Counted from the first letter of the stretch, positions 54,269 through 62,801 are shown. The stretch: DNA of 64,000 nucleotides from Stappia albiluteola (GCF_014050225.1 NZ_JACFXV010000065.1:85662-149661); one strand, 5' to 3'. Notes: generated by a model from the sequence alone, not told the origin. A program made the numbers and translations.

Positions 54269-57057
54269 GCGCTCCGATGAATGATCCAGTCCGCTTCACG
54301 CTCGATGGCCGGGAGGTCGAGGCTTCAGGGGATGAAAGCATCTGGCAGGTCGCGAAGCGCGAAGGCATTGCCATTCCCCATCTCTGCCACAAGGACGCCA
54401 CCGGGTACCGCTCCGACGGCAATTGCCGCGCCTGCATGGTCGAGATCGAAGGGGAACGCGTGCTGGCCGCTTCCTGCCAGCGCAAGCCCGCGGAAGGCAT
54501 GAAAGTGACCACGGAGAGCGAAAGAGCCGAAAAGGCTCGCGCCATGGTCTTTGAATTGCTGTTGTCGGATATGCCACCCCGCGCCGAGGCCCCCGACCCG
54601 GACGCGGATATCTGGATCTGGGGCAACCGGATCGGCGTAGCGGGATCGCGCTACAACAGCCGCTACGACGCCAAAGGCCACCACGCCGCGACAGGCGAAA
54701 GCCGGATCGATACCAGCCACGCCGCGATTGCCGTGAACCTGGATGCCTGCATAGCCTGTGGCCTGTGCGAAAGGGCCTGCCGCGAAGTGCAGGTCAATGA
54801 CGTCATCGGCATGGCCTACCGCGGCTCCGAGGCCCGTCCCGTCTTCGACCTCGCCGACCCGATGGGCGGATCGACCTGCGTCGCCTGCGGGGAATGCGTG
54901 CAAGCCTGCCCGACCGGCGCTCTTTTCGAAAAGAGCCTGATGGACGGAGAGGCCCGCCATCGCACCGTCTACGCGGACAAGGTCGTCGACACCCTCTGCC
55001 CTTTCTGCGGCGTAGGCTGCCAGACGCGCGTCTACGTCAAGGACGACGAAATCGTGCAGGTGGACGGACGCGACGGGCCGGCCAACGAAAATCGTCTCTG
55101 CGTCAAGGGCCGGTTCGGCTTCGACTATGTCCGCCATCCACATCGCCTGACCAGGCCGCTGGTACGCCGTGACGATGCGCCCAAAGCCGGAGACATGGTC
55201 CTCGATCCCGCCAATCCCTGGGAGGTCTTCCGCGAGGCGACCTGGGAGGAAGCGCTCGATCGTGCGGCTCTGGGCCTCAGCCGCACCCTGAACGTCCATG
55301 GCGGACAGGCGCTTGCCGGCTTCGGCTCGGCCAAGGGCTCAAACGAAGAGGCTTATCTTTTCCAGAAGCTGATCCGGCAGGGATTCGGCACCAATAACGT
55401 CGACCACTGCACACGGCTTTGCCACGCGTCATCCGTCGCAGCACTCATGGAGGGTGTCGGCTCGGGCGCGGTCTCGGCGCCATTTGCGGCTGCGAACGAA
55501 GCCGACTGCATCATCGTGATCGGCGCGCGTCCCGGCCAGAACCACCCGGTTGCCGCTACCTATTTCAAGCAGGCTGCAAAACGCGGCGCAACGCTCGTTA
55601 TCATGGACCCGCGCGGCCAGGAACTCATGCGCCATGCGACCCATGCCCTGCGCTTCAAGCCAGGCAGCGACGTGGCGCTGCTGAACGCGATGATCCACAC
55701 CATCATCACCGAGAAGCTCTACGACGAGCAATATATCCAGGCCAATGTCGAAGGCTTTGCGGCGCTGAAGGAAAAGATCGCCGATTTCTCGCCCGAGGCA
55801 ATGGAGCCCGTTTGCGGCATCGATGCCGAGACGATCCGAACCGTCGCACGCACCTACGCGACAAGCCCCCGCTCCATCATCTTCTGGGGTATGGGCGTGT
55901 CGCAGCATGTGCATGGTACGGACAATGCCCGCTGCCTGATCGCCCTGTCGCTGATCACCGGCCAGATCGGTCGCCCCGGAACCGGCCTGCATCCCCTGCG
56001 CGGGCAGAATAACGTGCAGGGCGCATCCGACGCCGGCCTCATTCCCATGGTCTATCCGGACTACAAGTCGGTCGAGGACGCCAATGTCCGCGCCCGCTAC
56101 GAGGATGCATGGGGCAGAAGCCTCGATCCCGCGCGCGGCCTCACCGTCGTCGAGATCATGGACGCCATCCATGAAGGCGAAATCCGCGCCATGTACATCA
56201 TGGGCGAGAACCCGGCCATGTCCGATCCCGACCAGATCCATGCCCGGGCTGCACTCGCGAAACTGGACCACCTCGTCGTTCAGGATATCTTCCTGACGGA
56301 AACCGCCTGGCATGCCGACGTGGTGCTGCCGGCATCCGCGCATGCGGAAAAGCTCGGCACATTCACCAATACCAATCGCCAGGTCCAGCTCGGCCGCCCG
56401 GCCCTCGACCTGCCCGGCGAGGCTCGCCAGGACTGGGAGCTGATCGCCGAGATTGCCAAGCGTATCGGCCTCGACTGGTCCTACGCCCACGTAAGCGAGG
56501 TCTATACCGAGATGGCATCGATGATGCCGTCGCTCGATCACATTTCCTGGGAACGTCTCGAGCGGGAGGACGCGGTCACCTATCCTTCCCCCGCCGAGGA
56601 AGGGCCCGGCACCGAGATCCTCTTTGCCCAGGGCTTTCCGACGAAAAGCGGCAGGGCGAAAATCGTCCCGGCGGATATCGTTCCGCCGGACGAACTGCCC
56701 GACGACACCTATCCGCTCGTCCTCACCACGGGTCGCCTGCTGGAGCATTGGCATACGGGCGCCATGACCCGGCGCTCCGCATCTCTGTCGGCCATCGAGC
56801 CGGATGCGATTGCCGCCATGAACAGCCGGGAAATCCGTCGCCGTAACCTGCGGCCCGGAGCGCAGATCACCGTAACGACGCGCCGGGGTTCGATCACGGC
56901 CCTTCTGCGTGAGGATCGCGACGTTGCCGACGGAATGGTCTTCGTGCCCTTCTGCTTTGCCGAAGCGCCCGCCAACAGGCTTACGAATCCCCAGTTGGAC
57001 CCCTTCGGCAAGATCCCCGAGTTCAAGTTCTGCGCGGCACGCGTGGATCAATACTAG
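54265..57057 (+). CDS. Formate dehydrogenase alpha (catalytic) subunit
   Basis: This 930-residue protein oxidises formate to CO2 at a molybdenum or tungsten bis-pyranopterin centre. The N-terminal part has a [2Fe-2S] ferredoxin-like domain (HLCHKDATGYRSDGNCRACM), then two [4Fe-4S] clusters (CIACGLCERACREVQ and CVACGECVQACPTGAL) and the N-terminal [4Fe-4S] of the pterin fold (CPFCGVGCQTR). The catalytic cysteine lies in NNVDHCTRLCHASSV. The histidine and arginine of the pocket are downstream in GMGVSQHVHGTDNARC. The two-subunit order resembles the tungsten-type Fdh1 of methylotrophs. Accessory genes such as fdhD are not adjacent. Confidence 0.94.
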   Translation: MSAPMNDPVRFTLDGREVEASGDESIWQVAKREGIAIPHLCHKDATGYRSDGNCRACMVEIEGERVLAASCQRKPAEGMKVTTESERAEKARAMVFELLLSDMPPRAEAPDPDADIWIWGNRIGVAGSRYNSRYDAKGHHAATGESRIDTSHAAIAVNLDACIACGLCERACREVQVNDVIGMAYRGSEARPVFDLADPMGGSTCVACGECVQACPTGALFEKSLMDGEARHRTVYADKVVDTLCPFCGVGCQTRVYVKDDEIVQVDGRDGPANENRLCVKGRFGFDYVRHPHRLTRPLVRRDDAPKAGDMVLDPANPWEVFREATWEEALDRAALGLSRTLNVHGGQALAGFGSAKGSNEEAYLFQKLIRQGFGTNNVDHCTRLCHASSVAALMEGVGSGAVSAPFAAANEADCIIVIGARPGQNHPVAATYFKQAAKRGATLVIMDPRGQELMRHATHALRFKPGSDVALLNAMIHTIITEKLYDEQYIQANVEGFAALKEKIADFSPEAMEPVCGIDAETIRTVARTYATSPRSIIFWGMGVSQHVHGTDNARCLIALSLITGQIGRPGTGLHPLRGQNNVQGASDAGLIPMVYPDYKSVEDANVRARYEDAWGRSLDPARGLTVVEIMDAIHEGEIRAMYIMGENPAMSDPDQIHARAALAKLDHLVVQDIFLTETAWHADVVLPASAHAEKLGTFTNTNRQVQLGRPALDLPGEARQDWELIAEIAKRIGLDWSYAHVSEVYTEMASMMPSLDHISWERLEREDAVTYPSPAEEGPGTEILFAQGFPTKSGRAKIVPADIVPPDELPDDTYPLVLTTGRLLEHWHTGAMTRRSASLSAIEPDAIAAMNSREIRRRNLRPGAQITVTTRRGSITALLREDRDVADGMVFVPFCFAEAPANRLTNPQLDPFGKIPEFKFCAARVDQY

Positions 57058-57100
57058 GATCCCCCGTCCCGTCGAAGGTCAGCAATTTCAAGGAATAAGC

Positions 57101-57132
57101 ATCGCCCGCGTTGCCGAAGCGCGGGCGATTTT
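57101..57132 (+). terminator. Terminator of the formate dehydrogenase operon
   Basis: ATCGCCCGCG (57101-57110) pairs with CGCGGGCGAT (57120-57129) and is followed by TTT. It lies 43 bases after the alpha-subunit stop. Confidence 0.75.
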
Positions 57133-57247
57133 GCCTGTTTGCAGTCAGCCGGACGACCCACGATAGCCCGGCCCTCGCCGGACGCGCGGCATCAGGGCGC
57201 AGCGGCCAGCAAACTTGAAGCACAGATTTTTGAGGGAAAACATCCGA

Positions 57248-57322
57248 TGGCTGGGGCGGGAGGATTCGAACCTCCGAATGCCGGTACCAAAAACCGGTGC
57301 CTTACCACTTGGCGACGCCCCA
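57248..57322 (-). tRNA. tRNA-Gln (anticodon TTG)
   Basis: On the minus strand, the 75-base sequence begins TGGGGCG and ends CGCCCCA followed by GCCA-type CCA. The anticodon stem CCGGT/ACCGG surrounds the loop TTTTGGT, with anticodon TTG, which reads CAA (glutamine). The T arm GGTTCGAATCC is standard. The CCA tail is encoded. Confidence 0.93.
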
Positions 57323-57572
57323 ATCGAGATCGGGAGGTCTGTATAGCGACCGGCAGGGCGTCATGCAAGGCTGCAGCAGGAGGCCCTCATTGCGATCCAC
57401 ATCCTGCTCCAGCGCACGCAAGGCCGCAGCCCGAAGGTTCATCCACAGCCCCCTGAGAAAGCTGCAAATCCGGGGTTGCGGCAACCCGGGGCGGGTGATA
57501 TTAGACCGCCTCACAGTGAGCCGTCAGCGCCCAGGATCGCACCATGCGGATCGAGATCGGGCTGCGAATTGG

Positions 57573-57649
57573 CGGAGTGTAGCGCAGTCTGGTAGCGCAC
57601 CTCGTTCGGGACGAGGGGGTCGCAGGTTCGAATCCTGCCACTCCGACCA
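57573..57649 (+). tRNA. tRNA-Pro (anticodon CGG)
   Basis: The 77-base plus-strand gene starts CGGAGTGTAGCGCAG and ends ACTCCGACCA. The anticodon stem CCTCG/CGAGG surrounds TTCGGGA with anticodon CGG, which reads CCG (proline). The T arm GGTTCGAATCC is standard. The prophage-like region begins about 150 bases downstream, so this tRNA is a possible integration site. Confidence 0.93.
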
Positions 57650-57800
57650 ACAAAAACAAAGGCTTAGCTGGAATTAAAGGGACTGGAATTTGCGGGCCGG
57701 ACAGATATCCGGACAGAAACCCACCTCTCACAACCCCTGCTTAGTCGTCGCCCCTGTCATTTCTGACCATGATCAATGAAAAAGATCACGGGTCACGAAT

Positions 57801-58583
57801 ATGTTGTCTGAGCGGGTCCGCGCGGCCCTTAGCCGCTATATGGACGAGCGCGGCATCAGTGCTGCGAACTGGTGTCATCGCGCGGGATTGAACGAGAGCT
57901 GGCTTTATTCCTTCCTGCGGGGCGTGTCGGACGATTTTGGCGCGATGAAGCTCATCGCCCTTGCCGACGCCGAGAACGCGTCGATCGACGAGATGCTCGG
58001 CCGCAACCTCGAAGACCGCATGAGCGTCATCGACGCCGCCCTGCCCATCCTCCAGGAACGAGCGACGGAGGTCAGTCTCGGGCAAATAGCCATCGAGACG
58101 ATGATCCCACTGAAGCACCTCGTCGCACAATTCGAGACGAAGGAAACGCTTCTGATCGAGGCCTATCTGAAACTCGCGCGCGACAGTGCCTTGCCGACCG
58201 TCGCGCGCACGGCCGGCGACTGCCTGCAACAGCGGATGGACAGCTATGTTGGGCTCGCGGCCGGCTGGATCCTGCAGCGCTTCCCGATGTACCTCGCCTT
58301 CCGATCCGCGATCCTTATCGCCTCGGCCGCGCACCGGGCCGACTATCTACGGATACAGAATGACCTGGCAGCGGTCATCCGGGACAAGGTTCTCATGCCA
58401 TCGAAAGAGATTTCGATCCCGGACATGGAAATCCTCACCTGCCTGTCGCAGACGCTCTACCGGGAAATGGCAGCCCTGATCCTGATCCACGGGCACCATG
58501 GCGAGCTCGAGCTCATCGCCGCCGACCTGCAGCGGATCACCCGCGCCATCCTGACAGGCAAAAAAGACGCTGCGGAACTGTAG
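57801..58583 (+). CDS. Two-domain regulator with XRE-like and TetR-like helix-turn-helices
   Basis: This 260-residue protein starts with an XRE-like repressor domain (YMDERGISAANWCHRAGLNE, about residues 14-50). A second DNA-binding segment follows with the TetR-like layout VSLGQIAIETMIPLKHLVAQF at about residues 90-115. The helical rest could bind a ligand or dimerise. Two DNA-binding heads in one short protein are unusual. It is the first gene after the tRNA-Pro and could be the immunity or control gene of the prophage-like region. Repeats lie at its stop codon. Confidence 0.7.
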   Translation: MLSERVRAALSRYMDERGISAANWCHRAGLNESWLYSFLRGVSDDFGAMKLIALADAENASIDEMLGRNLEDRMSVIDAALPILQERATEVSLGQIAIETMIPLKHLVAQFETKETLLIEAYLKLARDSALPTVARTAGDCLQQRMDSYVGLAAGWILQRFPMYLAFRSAILIASAAHRADYLRIQNDLAAVIRDKVLMPSKEISIPDMEILTCLSQTLYREMAALILIHGHHGELELIAADLQRITRAILTGKKDAAEL

Positions 58584-58619
58584 AATCCTGCGTGAACTCA
58601 GCGTGATTCGTAGAATCCT
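58580..58619. repeat. Direct repeats GTAGAATCCT, 30 bp apart, at the end of the regulator gene
   Basis: GTAGAATCCT occurs at 58580-58589 and again at 58610-58619. The second copy continues to form a GTAG/CTAC inverted pair around AATC. The regular 30-bp spacing (about three helix turns) suggests an operator, possibly for the adjacent regulator. Confidence 0.45.
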
Positions 58620-58693
58620 ACACGTAATACAAATTGCAGGCCGGTCCCGCGCAGCGGCATGATAGCTTCAGCCGATCACAGGAGGCCCAAAAC

Positions 58694-58882
58694 GTGGTTA
58701 GGAATGAAGCTATTATTGAGGCGCTCAGCGCCATCATTCAAATTGCCGAGCATAACGACAAGATTTATATCGTCACAGAAGTATCCAAGGAAACCATTGA
58801 CGCGATTGCTTGCGCTGGATTTGACATCATGGCCGCCCGCCGAAATGAATTCGAGGCAGACGGCGGCGAAGACCTGATATAG
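58694..58882 (+). CDS. Small hypothetical protein of the prophage-like region
   Basis: This 62-residue protein starts with GTG 10 bases behind a strong AGGAGG, which decides the start. It reads NEAIIEALSAIIQIAEHNDKI followed by a VSKETIDAIACAGFD segment. There is no signal peptide or metal motif, and I do not recognise the family. It is oriented with the regulator and against the next small gene. Confidence 0.65.
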   Translation: MVRNEAIIEALSAIIQIAEHNDKIYIVTEVSKETIDAIACAGFDIMAARRNEFEADGGEDLI

Positions 58883-58917
58883 CTTTCGCCACACCATGTG
58901 CGGGCGCGACGTTCCAC

Positions 58918-59124
58918 TTATACCGGCTCGCGGCTTTCGATCACCCTGATCCCCTGGCGAAGCGTGATGTTTTCGCCAGGGCGCGCCTTGATCGCGGCTT
59001 GAAAGGCCGCCCGCGCAACCAGCACGTTGCCGCAGACGGCGAGCGTCTCTTCAATATGCAGGCCCTTCCGGTCCCATTGTTCGACCTTGAAGGCACTTCC
59101 GAGGATGCATTTACAGTTTGCCAT
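58918..59124 (-). CDS. Small conserved hypothetical protein
   Basis: This 68-residue protein reads MANCKCILGSAFKVEQWDRK, then a GNVLVARAAFQAAIKARPGEN segment. Similar short proteins are common in rhizobial prophages and accessory regions, from memory rather than a search. It has three cysteines and no membrane segment. The function is unknown. Confidence 0.6.
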   Translation of the reverse strand: MANCKCILGSAFKVEQWDRKGLHIEETLAVCGNVLVARAAFQAAIKARPGENITLRQGIRVIESREPV

Positions 59125-59490
59125 GGCCCATCGGTATCACGAGAACAAATATGGAACAAATCGATTTCAGCCTCTCAAAATACCAATAGGGAACAATTGA
59201 GCCCATCGTGACAAAAAAGCACCATGCGCTCTAATCGAGGTCTCGCCAAAAATGGCAAAACCCTAGGATTTTGGCCAATTTCAACCCATAAATACCCAAA
59301 CAGAAGGAATGTCGTTTAATCAATAATTTGCATTACAGTTTATTCGTTCTGGCTTTTGTCAACTCCTTTTGTTAAGGTCAATTTAAGATGCGATGTGCAT
59401 ATTGACATTCTGGGGAAAATGTATATGTGACTTGCGCGGATGGAATTGTCCACTAAATAACTCATAAAAGTAGTGCTAGGAGATTTGGCT
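59125..59490. other. AT-rich intergenic stretch with a possible promoter
   Basis: The 366 bases are markedly AT-richer than the chromosome and contain no gene. TTGACA at 59402-59407 with TATGTG at 59424-59429 (16-bp spacer) could be the promoter of the next gene, about 60 bases upstream of its start. Confidence 0.45.
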
Positions 59491-59730
59491 ATGACAAGCA
59501 CGAGAAAGGACGCGCTCTGGAGATTTCTCTTCGCAAGCGACGGCTGTCAGCTTGTCAATTTGAAACTCATGCGCGGGGATTCGCACGACTTCACGGCGCA
59601 GGGTTTGCGTGAGCAGGTGCACAGCGCCCTTATGCAAGTCAAAACAGGAACGTCGGAACGTTTCGATAGCTTCCCGGAGGCATCAAAAGGTTTTAATATC
59701 GACCTCCGAGAACTTGCCGCAAAAATGTGA
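59491..59730 (+). CDS. Small orphan protein upstream of the ImmA/IrrE-like gene
   Basis: This 79-residue protein begins MTSTRKDALWRFLFASDGCQ and ends with FNIDLRELAAKM. It has AGGAG 10 bases before the ATG. No helix-turn-helix is obvious, so it is not a typical partner repressor of ImmA. It is followed by a terminator and then by the degenerate ImmA-like gene, with which it shares an unusual base composition. Confidence 0.6.
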   Translation: MTSTRKDALWRFLFASDGCQLVNLKLMRGDSHDFTAQGLREQVHSALMQVKTGTSERFDSFPEASKGFNIDLRELAAKM

Positions 59731-59757
59731 ATAGGCTAAAAATATCGAATCGATAAG

Positions 59758-59783
59758 CTCGGGCTTGTCCCGAGTTTTTTTTT
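59758..59783 (+). terminator. Rho-independent terminator between the two AT-rich genes
   Basis: CTCGGG (59758-59763) and CCCGAG (59769-59774) form a stem with loop CTTGT, followed by nine T residues. It would partly uncouple the 79-residue gene from the following gene. Confidence 0.85.
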
Positions 59784-59795
59784 GGGTTCTGGCCG

Positions 59796-60383
59796 ATGCT
59801 ATTAAAAAAACTATTCGATCACTTCGACAACTACGAAAAACTACATATTGAAGTTAACACTGTAAAAGACCAATTGGTAGAAATAGGCTGCCAAGATAAA
59901 ATTAATTTCCATTTTGTAGAGATTAACGATGGTATTTTACGCGGGCTAATTCATAGATATATTCGACGAGATTCGCCCTACGGCGACCAAATAATGTGTT
60001 CTGATATATGTATTGCAAAGTCACTAGATCCGGAATGGCGTCGATTAGTTGCCGTTAAAGAATTGCTACATATAACCGACACCAAACAAGAAACTGCGCA
60101 AAGTGAGGCAGCTGTAGAAAAACTCATTGAGAGGCTATCACTTCCATTTGAGGTTCAGCACGAAACAAAGTCATCATTAAATGACAGAGTATACATACTA
60201 TTTGCCCTTGCTATTTTAGTCCCAAAAGGCTGTAGGGCGATATTAAGAACCTTGTATGATAATGGACACATTACACTCTTAGATGTCGCTCAGATGGCTC
60301 AGATACCAGAACGGTATGCCGATGTAGTGATGGGCGATTGGTTTGAGCCTTTCTTGTCTGAATTTGTTTATGATCAGATATAA
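59796..60383 (+). CDS. Degenerate ImmA/IrrE-like protein
   Basis: This 195-residue protein is strongly AT-rich and differs from neighbours in codon use. It contains RRLVAVKELLHITD near residue 88, which looks like the HExxH zinc motif of ImmA/IrrE metallopeptidases but with the first histidine replaced by lysine. The FALAILVPKGCRAILRTL segment and AQIPERYADVVMGDW near the end resemble the fold's C-terminal helices and its hydrophobic entry. The active site therefore seems lost. It lies after a terminator with only 13 bases between, and no promoter is evident. Confidence 0.55.
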   Translation: MLLKKLFDHFDNYEKLHIEVNTVKDQLVEIGCQDKINFHFVEINDGILRGLIHRYIRRDSPYGDQIMCSDICIAKSLDPEWRRLVAVKELLHITDTKQETAQSEAAVEKLIERLSLPFEVQHETKSSLNDRVYILFALAILVPKGCRAILRTLYDNGHITLLDVAQMAQIPERYADVVMGDWFEPFLSEFVYDQI

Positions 60384-60474
60384 CCTTAGAGGATAAACGT
60401 TTAATATGCCCGCAAAAGAGCGGATTCTATACGAAAAGTCGATAATTGCACCTGGTGGCGAAATCCAGCAGGAA

Positions 60475-60492
60475 GCCCCGCCGAAGCGGGGC
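60475..60492. terminator. Hairpin between convergent ImmA-like and methyltransferase genes
   Basis: GCCCCGC (60475-60481) pairs with GCGGGGC (60486-60492) around CGAA. It lies 10 bases beyond the methyltransferase stop, with only a weak T tract on each side, so it may slow or end transcription from either direction. Confidence 0.55.
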
Positions 60493-60502
60493 CTCTTATC
60501 AA

Positions 60503-61327
60503 TCACAACAACGGATGCTCAAAATTACCGATGATCAGCTCCGCCGCCTGTTTGGTGTCGCCATCGTTGATTGAGTAGGTCACCGCCACCTCCGCAATTG
60601 TGAAACCGGCGAACAGCGCGCGGATTTCCGGCACGTCGTTGATTGACAGGATCCACCTGCCCTTGACCGCAGCCAGGCAATCGCGCAGGCGCTCGAAATC
60701 CGGCCGACCGAACATATCCTTGCCGTAGTCGGTCTCGCATCCCCAGTAAGGCGGATCGCAGTAGAAAAGCGTGTCCGGCCCGTCATAGCGCGGGATGAAA
60801 TCGGCAAAGCTCAGGTTCTCGATCACGACGCCGGCAAGGCGCTCGTGCACCTCTTCCAGCATCGGCGCGAGCTTTGTCAGGTCGAATCGGGCGCGGCCGT
60901 CGAGCGATACGCCAAAGGTGCGGCCGGCCACTTTCCCGCCGAAGGCCGTGCGCTGCAGATAAAGGAACCGGGCGGCACGCTCCAGGTCCGTCAGCGTCGA
61001 AGGGTCGGTGCGCGATAGCCGGTCGAACTCGCGCCGGCTGGTCACCTGGAAGCGCAGCGTTTCGATGAACTGCGGATAATGCCGCTGCAGGATCCGGAAC
61101 AGGTTCACGACGTCGCCGGAATAGTCGTTGATGACCTCGGCTGGCGGCAGGACAGTACGCCGCAGGAAGACGCCGCCCATGCCTACGAAGGGCTCGCAGT
61201 AGGTTTTGTGCGCCACATTGGCGATGAGCCGCGTCAGCCGCTTTGCAAGGTTTCGCTTGCCGCCGATCCACGGGGCAACCGGCGTCACGGCCTCGGTTTC
61301 CCGCTGCCCAAAGAGATTTGATTTCAT
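60503..61327 (-). CDS. D12-class (Dam-type) adenine-specific DNA methyltransferase
   Basis: This 274-residue protein has the D12 family motifs: SAM-binding CEPFVGMGGVFLRRTVLP near residue 45 and the catalytic FYCDPPYWGCETDYGKDMF near residue 195. WIGGKRNLAKRLTRLI near residue 20 is the N-terminal X motif. It should methylate adenine in a short DNA site; the site is unknown. No restriction enzyme is adjacent, so it is an orphan, as often in phages. It is transcribed opposite to the neighbouring early genes. Confidence 0.92.
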   Translation of the reverse strand: MKSNLFGQRETEAVTPVAPWIGGKRNLAKRLTRLIANVAHKTYCEPFVGMGGVFLRRTVLPPAEVINDYSGDVVNLFRILQRHYPQFIETLRFQVTSRREFDRLSRTDPSTLTDLERAARFLYLQRTAFGGKVAGRTFGVSLDGRARFDLTKLAPMLEEVHERLAGVVIENLSFADFIPRYDGPDTLFYCDPPYWGCETDYGKDMFGRPDFERLRDCLAAVKGRWILSINDVPEIRALFAGFTIAEVAVTYSINDGDTKQAAELIIGNFEHPLL

Positions 61328-61536
61328 CGTGATCGTTATCCGCCGTTATCCCCAGCGCGCTTGCTCAAGCGAGATCCGGCCTCGCGGCCGGATGCGGGGA
61401 TGACGTTGTTCTTTCCTGCGTCGGGCCGGCTTGTGTCTTGGTCGATAACTGGCCGGCGGTCCGGGGCGTTGGCGCGCTCCGGGCTCCCCGTTCTCTTAAC
61501 GGGGATGCAGATTTCTACTTTTGCGAGATTTTCCGC

Positions 61537-61571
61537 TTGACGCTCGCATTATTGCGTCCTAAATATAGGAC
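61537..61571 (+). promoter_or_regulatory. Phage-type promoter with overlapping operator
   Basis: TTGACG (61537-61542) and TAAATA (61560-61565) are separated by 17 bp. The inverted repeat GTCCTA / TAGGAC (61556-61561 and 61566-61571) overlaps the -10 box, as a repressor site would. It lies 51 bases upstream of the small plus-strand gene. Confidence 0.6.
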
Positions 61572-61621
61572 ATAGACGGAAGGGGATCGGCCCCGCCGCT
61601 CAAGGGTAAGGAGACCCGGAG

Positions 61622-61828
61622 ATGAACACGAACCAAGCTATCCTGACCATCAAGGCCAATGTCGAAGCCGACGGACTCACGATCGAGGAGTTTGTGACCG
61701 AATGGTGCAACGCCTCCGAAGTCGAGGTCAGCGAGGAAGGCAATATCTGGATTGCCAATCCCCAGCGCGGCCACTGGTTGAGTGAAGAGTTGAAGGCGGA
61801 ATTCGTCGCCTGGTGTGAGGCACTTTGA
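61622..61828 (+). CDS. Small phage-type hypothetical protein
   Basis: This 68-residue acidic protein reads MNTNQAILTIKANVEADGLT, followed by a TEWCNASEVEVSEEGNIWIAN segment. AAGGAG-type sites precede its ATG, and it follows the promoter-operator. Its stop overlaps the start of the next gene by one base, so both are co-translated. I do not recognise a family. Confidence 0.65.
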   Translation: MNTNQAILTIKANVEADGLTIEEFVTEWCNASEVEVSEEGNIWIANPQRGHWLSEELKAEFVAWCEAL

Positions 61829-62082
61829 TGAGCAGCAAGTTGATCCGCGACGTTGGCGAGGCCCTTTACGGGCCTCGCTGGCAGTCAGACATGGCCCGCG
61901 ACCTGGATGTTTCGGACCGGCACATTCGCCGGCTGGCGGCCGGAGCATCCGACCTGACGCCCGGCATGGCGATGGATCTCTGGCGCTTGGCCGAGGAGCG
62001 CGCCGCCGCGCTCGACGATGTGATCGAGCGTCTCAAGGTTGCTGCCGGACCAAGCCAGATTCCCCTGTCCGATGCAGACTGA
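61828..62082 (+). CDS. Small helix-turn-helix phage protein
   Basis: This 84-residue protein contains DMARDLDVSDRHIRRLAAG, a helix-turn-helix as in XRE/Cro-type regulators, followed by a helical dimerisation region. It starts where the preceding gene stops. It may repress the divergent genes or its own promoter at 61537-61571, a Cro-like role that is inferred. Confidence 0.7.
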   Translation: MSSKLIRDVGEALYGPRWQSDMARDLDVSDRHIRRLAAGASDLTPGMAMDLWRLAEERAAALDDVIERLKVAAGPSQIPLSDAD

Positions 62083-62409
62083 TTATCCCTTCCGCCCCCG
62101 CCATACCGACAGGATTTCTCCGGCGGCCGCGGCGGGATCGCGCGAGGCGCGAATGGCGTATGCCGCCCAGTTGCGGCCCGTCAGTGCCAGGATCGCGGCA
62201 AGCGCCTCGCTCCAACCCTGGTCGAGCGATAACAGGCTGCGCACCGGATCGGCGAATACAACCGCGGCCATTACGCCGGCGGCGAAGGTCAGTGCCCTGC
62301 CCCACAGGCCCATATCCCGCTGCATCACGGCGCCGAGCGCGGCAAAACCGACGATCACCGCCCATTTGGTGAGTGTGAAGCGCCCCAGTGCTTCCAGCCA
62401 TTCCGCCAT
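62083..62409 (-). CDS. Holin-like membrane protein
   Basis: This 108-residue protein has about three membrane segments: WAVIVGFAALGAVMQ, ALTFAAGVMAAVVFADPV and SEALAAILALTGRNWAAYAI. The layout resembles LydA-type and other phage holins. The chosen start MAEWLEALGRF gives a short cytoplasmic N-terminus. It is convergent with the helix-turn-helix gene and lies downstream of the lysis cassette, separated from it by a strong hairpin. Confidence 0.65.
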   Translation of the reverse strand: MAEWLEALGRFTLTKWAVIVGFAALGAVMQRDMGLWGRALTFAAGVMAAVVFADPVRSLLSLDQGWSEALAAILALTGRNWAAYAIRASRDPAAAAGEILSVWRGRKG

Positions 62410-62485
62410 GTTGACCCCGCAACTTGTGAGTGTATCGTGATTGTCGACAAGGGCGCGAGACCGTGCTTTCCGCTCGCCCATTGTT

Positions 62486-62519
62486 ATCGCCGGCCGGATG
62501 GGGGCCACCGGCCGGCGAT
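62486..62519. terminator. Perfect 12-bp hairpin downstream of the spanin genes
   Basis: ATCGCCGGCCGG (62486-62497) pairs with CCGGCCGGCGAT (62508-62519) around a 10-base loop. It lies just after the spanin genes on the minus strand. It lacks a clear T tract, so its role as a terminator is uncertain. Confidence 0.45.
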
Positions 62520-62522
62520 TCC

Positions 62523-62801
62523 TTATTGAGCATCAGGTGGCGTGCGCTGCTGATGTATCCGGCATTCCGCCCTGGTCCAGACCGCCGCACCGCACAGGCC
62601 GGCCGCCGTGTCGTCAATCGCCTCCTGGTCCGACGGGGTCGCTCCCCGTGCGCCGATCAGGGACGTTCCGACGATCGCCCTTGCCGAGCGCGCCAGCGTC
62701 GGCTTGGCTGCATCGGCCGGCGGCGAAGTCCCACACCCCGCCGCCATCAACGCAAAGGCGGCGGAGAAAACGAGCCTTGTCGGCAGCGCTGGCGAGATCA
62801 T
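62523..62801 (-). CDS. Rz1-like o-spanin lipoprotein, overlapping the Rz-like gene
   Basis: This 92-residue protein has a lipoprotein signal, FSAAFALMAAGCGTSPP, with the lipobox AAGC at about residue 23. The mature part is small and has prolines and two further cysteines. It begins inside the Rz-like gene in another frame and continues past its stop. Phage o-spanins are lipoproteins encoded within or next to Rz in this way. It should sit in the outer membrane and help fuse the membranes at lysis. Confidence 0.65.
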   Translation of the reverse strand: MISPALPTRLVFSAAFALMAAGCGTSPPADAAKPTLARSARAIVGTSLIGARGATPSDQEAIDDTAAGLCGAAVWTRAECRIHQQRTPPDAQ

